64,000 nucleotides of DNA from an uncultured Lachnospiraceae bacterium (GCA_949878435.1 CATLAK010000001.1:186001-250000), one strand, 5' to 3'. Positions 53,839-63,948 are shown, numbered from the stretch's first letter. Notes: a model not told the origin generated them from the letters alone. Made by a program: numbers and translations.

Positions 53839-55140
53839 TCAGTGCATGAGCATATTTTCAATAAAAATCCCATATCCTTTGGTTGGTTCCTGGACGAGGA
53901 CATGGGTGACAGCGCCTACCAGTTTATTGTCCTGGATGATGGGGCTGCCGCTCATGCCCTGTACGATTCCGCCGGTGGTCGTAAGGAGTTCAGGATCCGT
54001 AATCTCTAAAACGATGCCTCTGTTTATATTGTCGTTTTCCAAATTGATGTCCGTGATTTCTACGTCATATATTTGCGTTCCGTTTCCAAGGGAGCAGATA
54101 ATCTGTGCGGGTCCTTTTTTGATCTCTTGTTTTAAGCCTAGCGGAAGGTAATCATAGGATGCGTCCATCATAGTTTCCGGTGTACAGATTCCGAAAATGC
54201 CCTTAGGGGTATTGGCGGTGATGGAGCCCATGATGTTTTTGTCATCATATTCGATAAAACCGGTCAGTTCCCCCGGCGACCCTGTAGTGCCTTTGGTGAT
54301 TCCTATGATTTCTGTGTGGTAGAGAGTGCCTGTGGAGAGCGTCATAAGGGTGCTGGTGTCCACATCATTGATGCCGTGGCCTAATGCGCCAAAGCAGCCG
54401 TTTTCATCTATATAAGTCATCGTGCCGACTCCCTGGGCATTGTCCCTGACCCATATTCCCATTTTATACTCCCCATTCTGGTTAGGCTCCGGGCGCGCCT
54501 TTACATCGAGCAGCATATCTCCCCTTTGAATTTTAAAGACCAGTTCCTGCCCCTCACAGTGGCTGATTTTGTCCACCAGTTCCTTCTTCTCGTTGATTTC
54601 CTCGTCATTGATTTCTAATATATAGTCTCCCACCTGAAAAACATATTTCCCGGGATTTACTGTCTGTCCGTCTTCCCCTTCAAACTCGCCGATTCCCACA
54701 ATTAGGACGCCCTGGGTCTTGACATAAATCCCGATCGGTATTCCTGCCGGTCTTAAGCGTACATCCTGTATGACCTCTACGTCGACTTCCTTTAAAGGTA
54801 TGATACCGAAAATCTTAAGCTGGAGTTTATACTGATCGACCTGATTTGCTTTGACCGTGATATGGCGTCCTAAGTCAATATATATGCTGCTGTTTTCTGT
54901 GCTGACGTTTGTTCCGCCGCTTACCTCGACAGCTTCCTTATATAACTCACCTGTGGCAGGTACTTTAAAATCCAATTCCTGATCCACCCCCGCTTTGATC
55001 ATGATGGTGGATGGAACACTGAGCCACATAAAATAATATATGGACATCATTACGGCGATTACGCCGAATGTAAGCATGGTATATAAAAATCTTCTATAAG
55101 TCACAACCCTGCCGTGCGTTGGTTCCTTTAAATGGTTCAA
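53839..55140 (-). CDS. spoIVB: SpoIVB serine peptidase
   Basis: A 433-residue S55 peptidase secreted from the forespore to trigger sigma-K activation through SpoIVFA. It has an N-terminal TM (about 18-40), a PDZ domain (about 130-215) with a GIYVKTQGVLIVG strand, and a C-terminal protease domain. His255 (GALGHGIND), Asp382 (EITDPEL) and Ser397 (VQGMSGSP) have the same spacing as the B. subtilis triad H236, D363, S378. The start appears to be TTG 55140, with AAAGGATG upstream. The usual downstream gene spo0A is not here; element B and an unrelated lipoprotein follow. Confidence 0.93.
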   Translation of the reverse strand: MNHLKEPTHGRVVTYRRFLYTMLTFGVIAVMMSIYYFMWLSVPSTIMIKAGVDQELDFKVPATGELYKEAVEVSGGTNVSTENSSIYIDLGRHITVKANQVDQYKLQLKIFGIIPLKEVDVEVIQDVRLRPAGIPIGIYVKTQGVLIVGIGEFEGEDGQTVNPGKYVFQVGDYILEINDEEINEKKELVDKISHCEGQELVFKIQRGDMLLDVKARPEPNQNGEYKMGIWVRDNAQGVGTMTYIDENGCFGALGHGINDVDTSTLMTLSTGTLYHTEIIGITKGTTGSPGELTGFIEYDDKNIMGSITANTPKGIFGICTPETMMDASYDYLPLGLKQEIKKGPAQIICSLGNGTQIYDVEITDINLENDNINRGIVLEITDPELLTTTGGIVQGMSGSPIIQDNKLVGAVTHVLVQEPTKGYGIFIENMLMH

Positions 55141-55170
55141 GTTTTCACATCCTTTATCTTAAAATTATAG

Positions 55171-55202
55171 AAAAAAGACATACAGCCTGTATGCCTTTTT
55201 TA
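55171..55202 (-). terminator. Terminator of the recN operon
   Basis: On the minus strand GGCATACAG / CTGTATGTC forms a stem (55195-55177), followed by TTTTTTC. It ends the nusB-recN transcript before spoIVB. Confidence 0.7.
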
Positions 55203-55226
55203 GTATGTGAAAAACTTGAAATTTTA
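55201..55226 (-). promoter_or_regulatory. Possible forespore (sigma-G/F) promoter of spoIVB
   Basis: On the minus strand CATACTA (55207-55201) equals the sigma-G -10 consensus. A weak GAAAGT lies about 18 bp upstream as -35. This fits the known forespore expression of spoIVB, but the -35 is poor. Confidence 0.4.
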
Positions 55227-55265
55227 CTTTCTAAAATTTAATTTTTTGTTTCCAAATGTTACATG

Positions 55266-56951
55266 CTAATTTTTCTTTACCTTCCGTGCAGCTTCCTGCA
55301 TTTCCCGGGCATTGTCCAAAACTGCCTGTGTCAGACTTCCGCTGCCTAGAAGCCTTGCCAGTTCGCCAAGACTCTCGCCGCCTGTAATCTCCCTGATGTT
55401 GGTGACGGTTCTCTCATTTACCACATTTTTTTCAATCATAAAATGTGCGTCTGCCATAGCGGCAATCTGTGCCAGATGGGTAATACAGATGATCTGATGA
55501 TTTCTGGAAAGTCTTCCCAGTTTTTCCGAAACCTTCCATGCCGTCTTTCCGCTGATTCCGGTATCTATTTCATCAAAGACAAGGGTATCTGTCCCCTCTT
55601 TGTCCGCAAAAACGGTTTTAAATGCAAGCATGATGCGGGAAAGTTCCCCTCCGCTGGCAATCTGCCACATGGGCTTTAGCGCCTCTCCCGGGTTGGTTGA
55701 GATCAAAAACTCCACTTTATCGTACCCGTCGGCGGCAAAAGATTCCTCCATCGCCGTTACGGAAACAGAAAATTCCACATCCAGGAAATTTAAATCAATC
55801 ATCGCCTCTTTCAGTTTTTCTGTAAGCGGCGCTGCCGCGCTTTGACGGAGCTTGGAAATCTTTCCGCATAAGATGAGGATTTCTTCTTTTTGTTCTTCTA
55901 TTCTTTTGCGGAGCTGTTCTCTGTATTCCTCATAATGATTCAGCTTATCCAGCGCCTGCTGTTTTTCTTCCTGCGCCTTCAATATATCGGAAATCTGCGC
56001 CCCATATTTGCTTTTGAGATGGTTTAAAACGTCCAGCCGCTCCTCTAAATGGGCAAATTCTTCTTCGTCAAACTCAAGACTATCCCTGTACTGCGCCATG
56101 GCACGGTTAAAATCGTTCAGCAGATCGTCAATATCCGTCAGCTGCTCTATAAGGGGCTCTGCTTCTGCATCATATTCGCTTAAAGGCTTGAGTTCACGCA
56201 GCGCATGTCCAACGGCAAGTCCCGCGCTTCCCTCCTCCTCATATCCGGTAAGCCCGTGCACCGTATATACAGCTTCCTTCATCTTTCTGGCATTTGCAAG
56301 TTTGCGGTATTTTCTTTCTACCTGTTCATCTTCTACCGGATCTAGTCCTGCGGTCTCGATTTCATTGATTTCAAATGCTAGAAGATTCGCCTCCCGCATC
56401 CTGACCGCTTCATCCGCATTCTGGCTTTCAAATTCTTCTTCACACTTCCTGTAATCTCCCAGTATGCCTTTTAGCTGCGCTTTCAGCGTGCCTACCTCTT
56501 CTCCGATATAGTCATCCAGCATTTTTTTGTACGCTGCCGGCTTTAAAAGAGACTGATGCTCATGCTGACCATACAGATCCAAAAGACACCCTGCCAGATT
56601 CTTAAGCTGTCCGGCACTGATGCTTTCCCCGTTTGCACGGCAAATGCTTCTGCCTGCCATAATCTTCCTTTGCAGAATCAGCATATGATCCTCTTCCACC
56701 GGCAGATCCATTTCACGTACCTGTGCGCACTGCTGCTCATTGAGCGAAAAAATTAACTCCACCAGCGCATAGTCCGCCCCTGTACGGATATATTCTTTAT
56801 CCGCCTTTGCTCCAAGTGCCAGATTGATTGAACCGATGATGATGGATTTTCCCGCGCCGGTTTCACCGGTTAAGATGTTCATCCCATCTGAAAAAGCCAC
56901 CTCCTGCTCATCAATCAGCGCCAAATTCTTTACGTGTAAACTTTCAAGCAT
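55266..56951 (-). CDS. recN: DNA repair protein RecN
   Basis: A 561-residue SMC-like ATPase acting early in double-strand break repair. Walker A is GETGAGKSIIIGSINLALG (about 30-48), a central coiled coil spans about 150-370, the ABC signature is LSRIMLAFK (near 450) and Walker B is TLVFDEIDTGISG. It is the penultimate gene of the block, between argR and spoIVB. Confidence 0.96.
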   Translation of the reverse strand: MLESLHVKNLALIDEQEVAFSDGMNILTGETGAGKSIIIGSINLALGAKADKEYIRTGADYALVELIFSLNEQQCAQVREMDLPVEEDHMLILQRKIMAGRSICRANGESISAGQLKNLAGCLLDLYGQHEHQSLLKPAAYKKMLDDYIGEEVGTLKAQLKGILGDYRKCEEEFESQNADEAVRMREANLLAFEINEIETAGLDPVEDEQVERKYRKLANARKMKEAVYTVHGLTGYEEEGSAGLAVGHALRELKPLSEYDAEAEPLIEQLTDIDDLLNDFNRAMAQYRDSLEFDEEEFAHLEERLDVLNHLKSKYGAQISDILKAQEEKQQALDKLNHYEEYREQLRKRIEEQKEEILILCGKISKLRQSAAAPLTEKLKEAMIDLNFLDVEFSVSVTAMEESFAADGYDKVEFLISTNPGEALKPMWQIASGGELSRIMLAFKTVFADKEGTDTLVFDEIDTGISGKTAWKVSEKLGRLSRNHQIICITHLAQIAAMADAHFMIEKNVVNERTVTNIREITGGESLGELARLLGSGSLTQAVLDNAREMQEAARKVKKN

Positions 56952-56991
56952 ATTGCTCCTCCTTACGCCCTTCTCTCAAGTGCATAATCGG

Positions 56992-57444
56992 TCACTCGTC
57001 TAATACATTTCGTATTTTCTTCATAACTTCCTGCGTATCTTCCACGGTGCGCACAGCCATCATAATTGTATCATCACCGGCAATAGAGCCAACGATTTCT
57101 TTTAACTTCATGGCATCTATCGCTGCTGCAACTGCCATTGCCATGCCGGATACCGTTTTAACCACCAGAATATTCTGTGCCATGTCCATTGACACGAATC
57201 CATCCTTTAACACCCTTATATATTTATCGCTCAAGTAATGATCGCTGTGAATCAGAATTGTGTATTTCTGCCTGCCGTCTCCCATTGCAATCTTAGACAG
57301 CTTCAGTTCCCTGATATCTCTCGACACCGTAGCCTGGGTAACCGCGTATCCTGCTTCCCTTAACCGATCCGCCAATTCTTCCTGTGTTTCGATTTCAAAC
57401 TGCTCCACAAGTTCCTTTATTTTCTGATGCCTGCTCTTTTTCAT
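56992..57444 (-). CDS. argR: Arginine repressor
   Basis: A 150-residue ArgR/AhrC protein. The N-terminal winged helix has KIKELVEQFEIETQEELADRL and TQATVSRDIRELKLSKI. The C-terminal hexamerisation and arginine-binding domain has SMDMAQNILVVKTVSGMA and GSIAGDDTIMMAVRT with the key GDDT Asp pair. It sits in the conserved nadK-argR-recN order; no arg genes are nearby. Confidence 0.96.
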   Translation of the reverse strand: MKKSRHQKIKELVEQFEIETQEELADRLREAGYAVTQATVSRDIRELKLSKIAMGDGRQKYTILIHSDHYLSDKYIRVLKDGFVSMDMAQNILVVKTVSGMAMAVAAAIDAMKLKEIVGSIAGDDTIMMAVRTVEDTQEVMKKIRNVLDE

Positions 57445-57485
57445 ACCCTCACTCCATTATACAGTCCCTGATATTCTCTGCCGCC

Positions 57486-58340
57486 CTAATCACTCATCTT
57501 TCTGTGAAGGACCTCCAAAAAACTTACCTTGCTCAATTTTACGATGCCGGTGGTCTTTTCAGACTTTTTGATTTCTATCCTTTCACCCGTACATAAACTC
57601 ACTTTATGGCTTCCGTCAAACAAAGCTTCCACTTCCTGCTTTTCACCATCTCTGCTGCTTTCTATCTCCACTACCACTATATCCCCGGAGGATAGTACAA
57701 TGCTTCTGTTTTGCATGGAATGTGGACAGATGGGAGATAGCAGAATCAGCTCCGCCTTTGGTTCCACAATAGGTCCCCCGGCAGACAGGTTGTACCCTGT
57801 CGAGCCTGTGGGAGTAGATACGATCACGCCGTCCGCATGATATCGATGAAGAAACTGCCCATTGACATATATATTAAAATTTATGATCTGCAAGGAACCT
57901 TTTCTGGTTATGACAATATCGTTAAGCGCCCTTGCCTCATCTTTGATACCTTTTTGATTGAAACTTTTTCCGCACAACATCATGCGTTTCTCGATTTCAT
58001 ACTCATTTTCTATGAGCTTTTCCAGAGCATCCTCTATTCCTGTCCGGTTTACCTCTGCCAAAAAACCTAAGGTGCCAAGATTGACTCCCAGAAAAGGGAT
58101 GTCCCTGTCAGCTAAATCTATGGCAGCCTGCAAGAGCGTTCCATCTCCTCCGACGACGATCACGCAGTCGATCTCGCCGCTTACCTGCTCCCTGTATGTA
58201 TAGCCTTCTCTGTCAGGCTTCCTGGTGCCCTCATCTACGATACAGGTTTTACCGTGACTTATAAGATAGTCCCTGATAAAACACGCCGTTTTTGATTCCG
58301 CGTCCTTGGTCGGATTGGTGATCACATAGAAATGCTCCAT
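57486..58340 (-). CDS. nadK: NAD kinase
   Basis: A 284-residue kinase making NADP. Active-site GGDGTLLQA (GGDG motif), NDIVITR and TPTGSTGYNLSAGG are present. The frame is open to 58412, which would overlap tlyA by 20 bases; ATG 58340 has GAGGAAGAGGGG ahead and starts the conserved MEHFYVITNP, giving the usual family length. Confidence 0.94.
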   Translation of the reverse strand: MEHFYVITNPTKDAESKTACFIRDYLISHGKTCIVDEGTRKPDREGYTYREQVSGEIDCVIVVGGDGTLLQAAIDLADRDIPFLGVNLGTLGFLAEVNRTGIEDALEKLIENEYEIEKRMMLCGKSFNQKGIKDEARALNDIVITRKGSLQIINFNIYVNGQFLHRYHADGVIVSTPTGSTGYNLSAGGPIVEPKAELILLSPICPHSMQNRSIVLSSGDIVVVEIESSRDGEKQEVEALFDGSHKVSLCTGERIEIKKSEKTTGIVKLSKVSFLEVLHRKMSD

Positions 58341-58392
58341 ACCCCTCTTCCTCATTTCTGCCTTTTTACGCGCCGCAAGCCGGTTCATTAAA

Positions 58393-59283
58393 CTATAAGC
58401 CGAGACTGCCATGCGCCTTATCTACCACTAACTGTATGAGACTGGATATTTCCTCTTCCCATGAATACCCTGTCTTTTCCTCTATCATCTGCCACAGTTT
58501 TCTTTCCGCCTCTGCCTCTGTGATTTCCACAGTGCTTTCCAGTTTTTTGGGATTTTTTTTCAGATGAACCAGATATTCTATATTCCCCTCAGGTCCTTTA
58601 ATGGGTGAAAAATCCAGATGTAATACATCGAACCCCACAGCGTCCGCATAGTCTATGATTTTTCTTACCACTTCTTCATGAATCCTGGCATCCCTTACGA
58701 CTCCCTTTTTCCCCACCTTATCGCGCCCGGCTTCAAACTGGGGTTTAATCAGGCAGACCATCTCGCCCCAAGATGCAAGGAGCGCTCTTGCAGGCAGAAG
58801 AATCTTGGTCAATGAAATAAAAGATACGTCCACCGAAGCAAAATCCAACTCCTCTCCGATATCTTCCGGAACCATGTACCTAAAATTGGTCTTCTCCCTG
58901 CAGACAACTCTCTCATCCTGACGCAGCTTCCAATCCAGCTGCCCGTGTCCTACATCCACAGCATATACTCTGCGGGCGCCGTTTTGCAGCATACAGTCTG
59001 TAAAACCGCCGGTTGATGACCCGATATCCATACAGACCTTATTTTCCAGACAGACGCCAAACTGTATAACCGCCTTCTCCAGCTTAAGACCGCCCCGGCT
59101 TACATATTTCTGTGTGTTTCCCTTTACTTCTATCTGTATTTTATCAGGATCGAATAAAGCGCCTGCCTTGTCCTCCCTTTGTCCGTCTACAAACACACTT
59201 CCTGCCATTATAATTGCTTTTGCCTTTTCTCTCGAAGGGGCATGCCCTTCCTTTACCAGCAGCACATCAAGACGTTCTTTCAT
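58393..59283 (-). CDS. tlyA: TlyA family rRNA 2'-O-methyltransferase
   Basis: A 296-residue protein: an N-terminal S4 RNA-binding domain (KERLDVLLVKEGHAPSREKA) and a C-terminal FtsJ-like SAM domain with DIGSSTGGFTDCMLQNGA and the K-D-K-E catalytic set region (ASVDVSFISLTKIL, LIKPQFE). TlyA methylates rRNA; the older name hemolysin is misleading. It overlaps the dxs stop by 4 bases (ATGA). Confidence 0.93.
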   Translation of the reverse strand: MKERLDVLLVKEGHAPSREKAKAIIMAGSVFVDGQREDKAGALFDPDKIQIEVKGNTQKYVSRGGLKLEKAVIQFGVCLENKVCMDIGSSTGGFTDCMLQNGARRVYAVDVGHGQLDWKLRQDERVVCREKTNFRYMVPEDIGEELDFASVDVSFISLTKILLPARALLASWGEMVCLIKPQFEAGRDKVGKKGVVRDARIHEEVVRKIIDYADAVGFDVLHLDFSPIKGPEGNIEYLVHLKKNPKKLESTVEITEAEAERKLWQMIEEKTGYSWEEEISSLIQLVVDKAHGSLGL

Positions 59284-61145
59284 TCATTGTTTTCCATTTC
59301 TATTTTAATTCTATCTGTAATCGTTTCAGCGTCAATTCCAATTTCATGTTTTAATTGATCCACATTGCCATGTTCCACATATTCATCCGGTATGGCAATC
59401 TGCAAAAGTCTTGTCCCGCAGGAAAGGCAGTCCATGATCTTTCTTACCTTTTCTCCATAACCGCCGCTTGCAACATTCTCCTCCATAGAAACCACCAGTT
59501 TATGGTTTTCTGCTGCCCATTTCACTGCCCGCTCATCAATCGGCTTCACAAATCTTGCATTGATAACGCTGCATTTAAATCCTGCCTCATTCAGCATTGC
59601 TTTCACTTCCTCTGCCGTCTTTACCATGCTGCCCACTGCCAGCAGACAGATTTCGCCTTCTGCATAAAGAAGTTCTGCTTTTCCCATTTCAATGGGTGCA
59701 CGAAATTCCTTCAATCCCGCGTAGGCTTCCCCTCTGGGATAGCGGATTGCAATCGGACCCTCAAATGAAACCGCATACTTCATCATATCAGACAACTCCC
59801 ATTTATTTTTGGGCGCCATGATATGCATCCCCGGAATCGAAGATAAGAAGGAAAGATCAAAAATTCCCTGGTGCGTCTCTCCATCACTTCCCACCAATCC
59901 CGCTCTATCGATTGCAAATACCACGGGAAGATTCTGAATACATACATCGTGCAGAATCTGGTCATATGCTCTTTGTAAAAAAGAAGAATAAATGGCAACT
60001 ACAGGCCGCAGCCCTCCCGCTGCAAGACCGGCAGCGAAGGTCACAGCATGCTCCTCCGCGATTCCCACATCAAAAAAACGTTCCGGATACATATTGCGGA
60101 ATCGTTTCAATCCTGTACCGTCCGGCATGGCTGCTGTGATTGCAACCACCTTTTCATCTCTTGCTCCCAGCTTGGTCATGACTGTGGAGAAAATATCTGT
60201 ATAGTTAGCCGTAGTCCTGGGCTTTGTAGGAATACCCGTCTGAATGTCAAAAGGTTCCGCCCCGTGAAATCTTGCCGGATGCCGCTCCGCCGGCGCAAAT
60301 CCTTTGCCCTTCTGGGTAATCACATGCACGATTACGGCATTCCGTGTACGCCTTGCCTCCTGAAGCACCCGCAGCATTGCAGAAATATTATGACCGTCTA
60401 CCGGTCCTAAATAGGTAACACCCATGTCTTCAAAGAACATGCCGGGAACCACCAGCTGTTTGAAGCTGCTTTTCGCCTTCCGGATGCCTTCCACCACCTT
60501 CTCGCCCTTGGGTATTTCCTTTAAGGTATTATATACCCCTTCCTTGATATCCAGGTATGCATTGGCTGTCCTTACATTGTTCAGGTATTTTGATACCCCG
60601 CCCACATTTTCTGAGATTGACATATTGTTGTCATTGAGGACGATAATGAAATTCGTTTCAAGCTTTGCTGCATTGTTTAGTGCCTCATATGCCATGCCGC
60701 CGGTAAGAGAGCCGTCTCCTATTACAGAAACCACCGTGTTGGTCTTCCCCTGAATATCCCTTGCTTTCACGAGCCCTAATCCCGCCGAGATTGACGTGGA
60801 ACTATGTCCCGTGTCAAAGCAGTCACAGTCACTTTCTTTCCTCTTGGGAAAGCCGCTCATGCCGCCGAATTTGCGCAAGGTCTCAAACCCATCTCTCCTG
60901 CCCGTCAAAAGCTTATGCGTGTAAGATTGATGTCCCACATCCCAAATCAGCTTGTCCTCCGGCAGATTCAAAAAAAGATGCAGTGCCATCGTCAATTCCA
61001 CAGCGCCCAGATTGGAACCCAAATGCCCCCCTGTATGGGATATCTTTTCAATCAGAAATTCACGTATTTCCTGCGCAAGCTCCTGATAGTCTGATGGGTT
61101 TATATTCTTAATGTCATTTACACCCTTGATATTATCCAGCAACAT
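59280..61145 (-). CDS. dxs: 1-deoxy-D-xylulose-5-phosphate synthase
   Basis: A 621-residue thiamine diphosphate enzyme, first step of the MEP isoprenoid pathway. The GHLGSNLGAVELT block, the TPP motif GDGSLTGGMAYEALN..N, GPVDGHN, and the transketolase C-terminal pyrimidine domain with GIAEEHAVTFAAGLA are intact. It lies between ispA and tlyA, so precursor supply and prenyl chain extension are co-expressed. Confidence 0.97.
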   Translation of the reverse strand: MLLDNIKGVNDIKNINPSDYQELAQEIREFLIEKISHTGGHLGSNLGAVELTMALHLFLNLPEDKLIWDVGHQSYTHKLLTGRRDGFETLRKFGGMSGFPKRKESDCDCFDTGHSSTSISAGLGLVKARDIQGKTNTVVSVIGDGSLTGGMAYEALNNAAKLETNFIIVLNDNNMSISENVGGVSKYLNNVRTANAYLDIKEGVYNTLKEIPKGEKVVEGIRKAKSSFKQLVVPGMFFEDMGVTYLGPVDGHNISAMLRVLQEARRTRNAVIVHVITQKGKGFAPAERHPARFHGAEPFDIQTGIPTKPRTTANYTDIFSTVMTKLGARDEKVVAITAAMPDGTGLKRFRNMYPERFFDVGIAEEHAVTFAAGLAAGGLRPVVAIYSSFLQRAYDQILHDVCIQNLPVVFAIDRAGLVGSDGETHQGIFDLSFLSSIPGMHIMAPKNKWELSDMMKYAVSFEGPIAIRYPRGEAYAGLKEFRAPIEMGKAELLYAEGEICLLAVGSMVKTAEEVKAMLNEAGFKCSVINARFVKPIDERAVKWAAENHKLVVSMEENVASGGYGEKVRKIMDCLSCGTRLLQIAIPDEYVEHGNVDQLKHEIGIDAETITDRIKIEMENNE

Positions 61146-61184
61146 ATTATCAACCTTCTTTTCTTCTGTCTACAGCTGACGCTA

Positions 61185-62084
61185 TCATCTTTCTCTGGTT
61201 ATCAGCGAATCTACAAGTTCCTCAAAAAATTCATTTTTATGATCAAAAGAACGCAGAATGGAAAGTGCCTCCTTTGACATTCTTTTTACTTCCTCTTTGG
61301 ATTCTTCCAGACCGTGAAGCGTTACAAAAGTCAGCTTGTGATTCTTCTCATCGCTTCCAACCGGCTTTCCAAGTACTTCCAGCGTACTTGTCACATCCAG
61401 TATATCATCCTGAATCTGAAATGCGATTCCAATGTTATATGCCGCCTTCTCCATGGCAAGGACCGCTTCCCTGTCCGCTCCCGCCAAAATAGCGCCGATC
61501 ATCATCGCTGCCTGTATGAGCGCTGCCGTCTTATTTTCATGTATAAATAAAAGCAGTTCTTCCGTCAACGTCCTGCCGGACTCCGCCTCGATATCGGCTG
61601 CCTGTCCGCCGATCATTCCATATATGCCTGCCTTTTTTCCCAGGACCTGCATTGCCGCTGCCGTCCGCTTTAATTCTTGGGCATCCTTTGCCAGATCAAA
61701 CGCCGAAGCAGCCGTTTCAAATGCCAGATTTAAAAGACCATCTCCTGCAAGAACCGCCATTCCGTCTCCGTAAACGTTCCATGTGGTCTTGCGCCCTCTC
61801 CTGTATTGATCGTTATCCATTGCAGGCAGGTCGTCGTGCACCAGCGAATAATTATGAATCATCTCTAATGCCGCCATAAAAGGTTCCACCAGCGCGCCGC
61901 TTCCCCCGAACAAAAGAAAGCTCTCTTCCATCAGTATGGGGCGGAGCCTTTTTCCACCTGCCAGTGCGCTATAGTTCATCGCTTCCAGAACCCTTTTCTG
62001 AAACCCCTTTTCCTCCGGCAGATACTTTATAAGAACCTCGCTTGCCCGTCTTGTCTTTCTTTCCAGCGTTTCCTTAAAATTCAT
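61185..62084 (-). CDS. ispA: Polyprenyl (farnesyl/geranyl) diphosphate synthase
   Basis: A 299-residue class I prenyltransferase. The first Asp-rich motif is DDLPAMDND (near 85), the second DDILD (near 225), with GGKRLRP and GQAADIE between. Chain length is probably C10-C15 from family placement. ATG 62084 is behind GGAG and overlaps the xseB 3' end by 11 bases; the open frame starts at 62102 inside xseB. Confidence 0.93.
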   Translation of the reverse strand: MNFKETLERKTRRASEVLIKYLPEEKGFQKRVLEAMNYSALAGGKRLRPILMEESFLLFGGSGALVEPFMAALEMIHNYSLVHDDLPAMDNDQYRRGRKTTWNVYGDGMAVLAGDGLLNLAFETAASAFDLAKDAQELKRTAAAMQVLGKKAGIYGMIGGQAADIEAESGRTLTEELLLFIHENKTAALIQAAMMIGAILAGADREAVLAMEKAAYNIGIAFQIQDDILDVTSTLEVLGKPVGSDEKNHKLTFVTLHGLEESKEEVKRMSKEALSILRSFDHKNEFFEELVDSLITRER

Positions 62085-62292
62085 AAGTTTCTCCATCTTC
62101 ATTCAGTGCCATCACTCTTTTTTCTACCTGATCGATTGCCTGATTACATTTGTTTAACAATTCCATGCCCTTTTTGTAAATCTGAAAGGATTCTTCCAGG
62201 GAAATGTCTTCCTGCTCCAATGCCGAAACAGTTTCTTCAAGCATTTCAAATGCTTCCTCCAGTTTTAATTCCTTCTCTTCCTGCTCCTGCAT
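62074..62292 (-). CDS. xseB: Exodeoxyribonuclease VII small subunit
   Basis: A 72-residue helical protein with EEAFEMLEETVSALEQEDIS and SLEESFQIYKKGMELLNKC, the XseB signature. It binds the XseA large subunit. It starts 2 bases after the xseA stop and overlaps ispA. Confidence 0.95.
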   Translation of the reverse strand: MQEQEEKELKLEEAFEMLEETVSALEQEDISLEESFQIYKKGMELLNKCNQAIDQVEKRVMALNEDGETYEF

Positions 62293-62294
62293 CT

Positions 62295-63521
62295 TTATTC
62301 TCCCTCCAACCTGTTCCTATTCTCCATCAAATGCTTTTCCTTCACTTCTGCATCGATTCTGCCATTCTTAACATAAATCTGTATTTGGTCGCCAGCTGCT
62401 ATCTTGTGTATATCCGTCACCGTTCTCCCATTTTCGTCCGCCACATAGGAATACCCCTGGTTCAGCTTATCCAAAGGTGAAAGTCCCTTTAGCTTTTCTA
62501 TATAGATTGCCATCCTGTGCCTGTCCTTCAAAATCCGGTTCTTCATAGCCGAAGACAGTCTTTCTTCTAAATTTATGGCATACGTTCTTTTTTCCCTGAT
62601 CCTGCCCATGGGACTGTTCATTTTCAATCTTGTCTCCAGGGTCTGCTGCTTCATGCGCGCAAGTTTCATGCGTCCCTGCATCTGCCTGTTAAGCGCTAAA
62701 CGGATTCCCTCCATCTGTCCCAGTAAAAGGTTCACGTCATATACCGCCAGTTCTGCTGCCGCAGATGGGGTCGGTGCACGCATATCTGCTACATAATCTA
62801 TGATCGTCGTATCCGTCTCATGTCCTACCGCCGAAATAACCGGTATATTACAGTCGAACACAGCCTGGGCTACAATTTCCTCATTGAACGCCCACAAATC
62901 TTCAATGGAACCTCCTCCGCGTCCTACGATGATTACATCCACCTGTCTTTTTTCAAGTGCCCGGATTCCCCTGACGATACTCTGCGGCGCTGCTTCCCCC
63001 TGTACGATGGCTGGATAGAGAATGATCTGCACATAGGGATTACGTCTGGATGTAATATTGATGATGTCCCTGACCGCTGCTCCCGTAGGTGCCGTTACCA
63101 CGCCAAGAGTCTTTATGAACCTTGGAATAGGCTTTTTGTACTCAGATGCAAACATCCCCCGCTCAAGCAGATCCTGCTTTAACCGCTCAAATCGCTCATA
63201 GAGTTCTCCTGCCCCATCCTGTATGATTTCCTTGGCATACATCTGATATTTGCCATCCCGCTCATACACATCGATGGTTCCCTTTACCACCACCTGCATT
63301 CCTTCCATCATCCGAAATGCAAGACCGGAACGGTTCCCCGCAAACATAACGCAGGAAATCGTTCCTTTTTGATCCTTTAACGTAAAATAAATATGTCCGG
63401 AAGAATGATATTTGCAGTTGCTGATCTCCCCTTTCACAGACAGATCATTCAGCAAAAAATCCTGTGCGAACATATTTCTGATATATGAATTTACTTGTCC
63501 AACTGTATAAACATTCCGCAT
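62295..63521 (-). CDS. xseA: Exodeoxyribonuclease VII large subunit
   Basis: A 408-residue nuclease subunit: N-terminal OB fold (about 1-110, with VKGEISNCKYHSSGHIYFTL), catalytic core with GVVTAPTGAAVRDI, GRGGGSIEDLWAFNEE and ISAVGHETDTTI, then a coiled-coil arm (about 265-350). Ends near GYSYVADENG. It degrades single-stranded DNA to oligonucleotides with XseB. Confidence 0.96.
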   Translation of the reverse strand: MRNVYTVGQVNSYIRNMFAQDFLLNDLSVKGEISNCKYHSSGHIYFTLKDQKGTISCVMFAGNRSGLAFRMMEGMQVVVKGTIDVYERDGKYQMYAKEIIQDGAGELYERFERLKQDLLERGMFASEYKKPIPRFIKTLGVVTAPTGAAVRDIINITSRRNPYVQIILYPAIVQGEAAPQSIVRGIRALEKRQVDVIIVGRGGGSIEDLWAFNEEIVAQAVFDCNIPVISAVGHETDTTIIDYVADMRAPTPSAAAELAVYDVNLLLGQMEGIRLALNRQMQGRMKLARMKQQTLETRLKMNSPMGRIREKRTYAINLEERLSSAMKNRILKDRHRMAIYIEKLKGLSPLDKLNQGYSYVADENGRTVTDIHKIAAGDQIQIYVKNGRIDAEVKEKHLMENRNRLEGE

Positions 63522-63532
63522 CTTCTGCTTAC

Positions 63533-63931
63533 CTAAGCGAACTTTGCCAGCACACCGTTGACAAAGGACGGTGAAGAGTCCTGACCGAATTTTTTAGCCA
63601 GTTCCACTGCTTCATTGATAGCAACACCTGTGGGAATATCCTGATCATATATGATCTCATAGACCGCCAGCCTTAAAATAGTTAGATCCACCTTCCCCAT
63701 GCGCTCTGTATTCCAGCCCTGCACCTTATCATTCAATGCCTGATCGATGGAGTCGATCTTTTCTATAATCTTGTTGAATTTCTCACTGATCTGGGCATTG
63801 TTTTTCTCCGCTGCAGCATTTTCCGCATCCTCAAAAAAGAATGCCTCCTGCTGCGCCATTTCCTCTTTGGGATTAAATTCCACACGAAACAGCAGCTTGA
63901 AAATCTGCTCTCTCATTTCTCTTCTGCTCAT
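63533..63931 (-). CDS. nusB: Transcription antitermination factor NusB
   Basis: A 132-residue helical RNA-binding protein. The N-terminal [18 protein letters not shown] and the C-terminal [29 protein letters not shown] then FVNGVLAK are the family blocks. NusB acts with NusE in rRNA antitermination. It follows the Asp23-family gene by 17 bases. Confidence 0.95.
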   Translation of the reverse strand: MSRREMREQIFKLLFRVEFNPKEEMAQQEAFFFEDAENAAAEKNNAQISEKFNKIIEKIDSIDQALNDKVQGWNTERMGKVDLTILRLAVYEIIYDQDIPTGVAINEAVELAKKFGQDSSPSFVNGVLAKFA

Positions 63932-63948
63932 ACGAATCCACCTTATGC

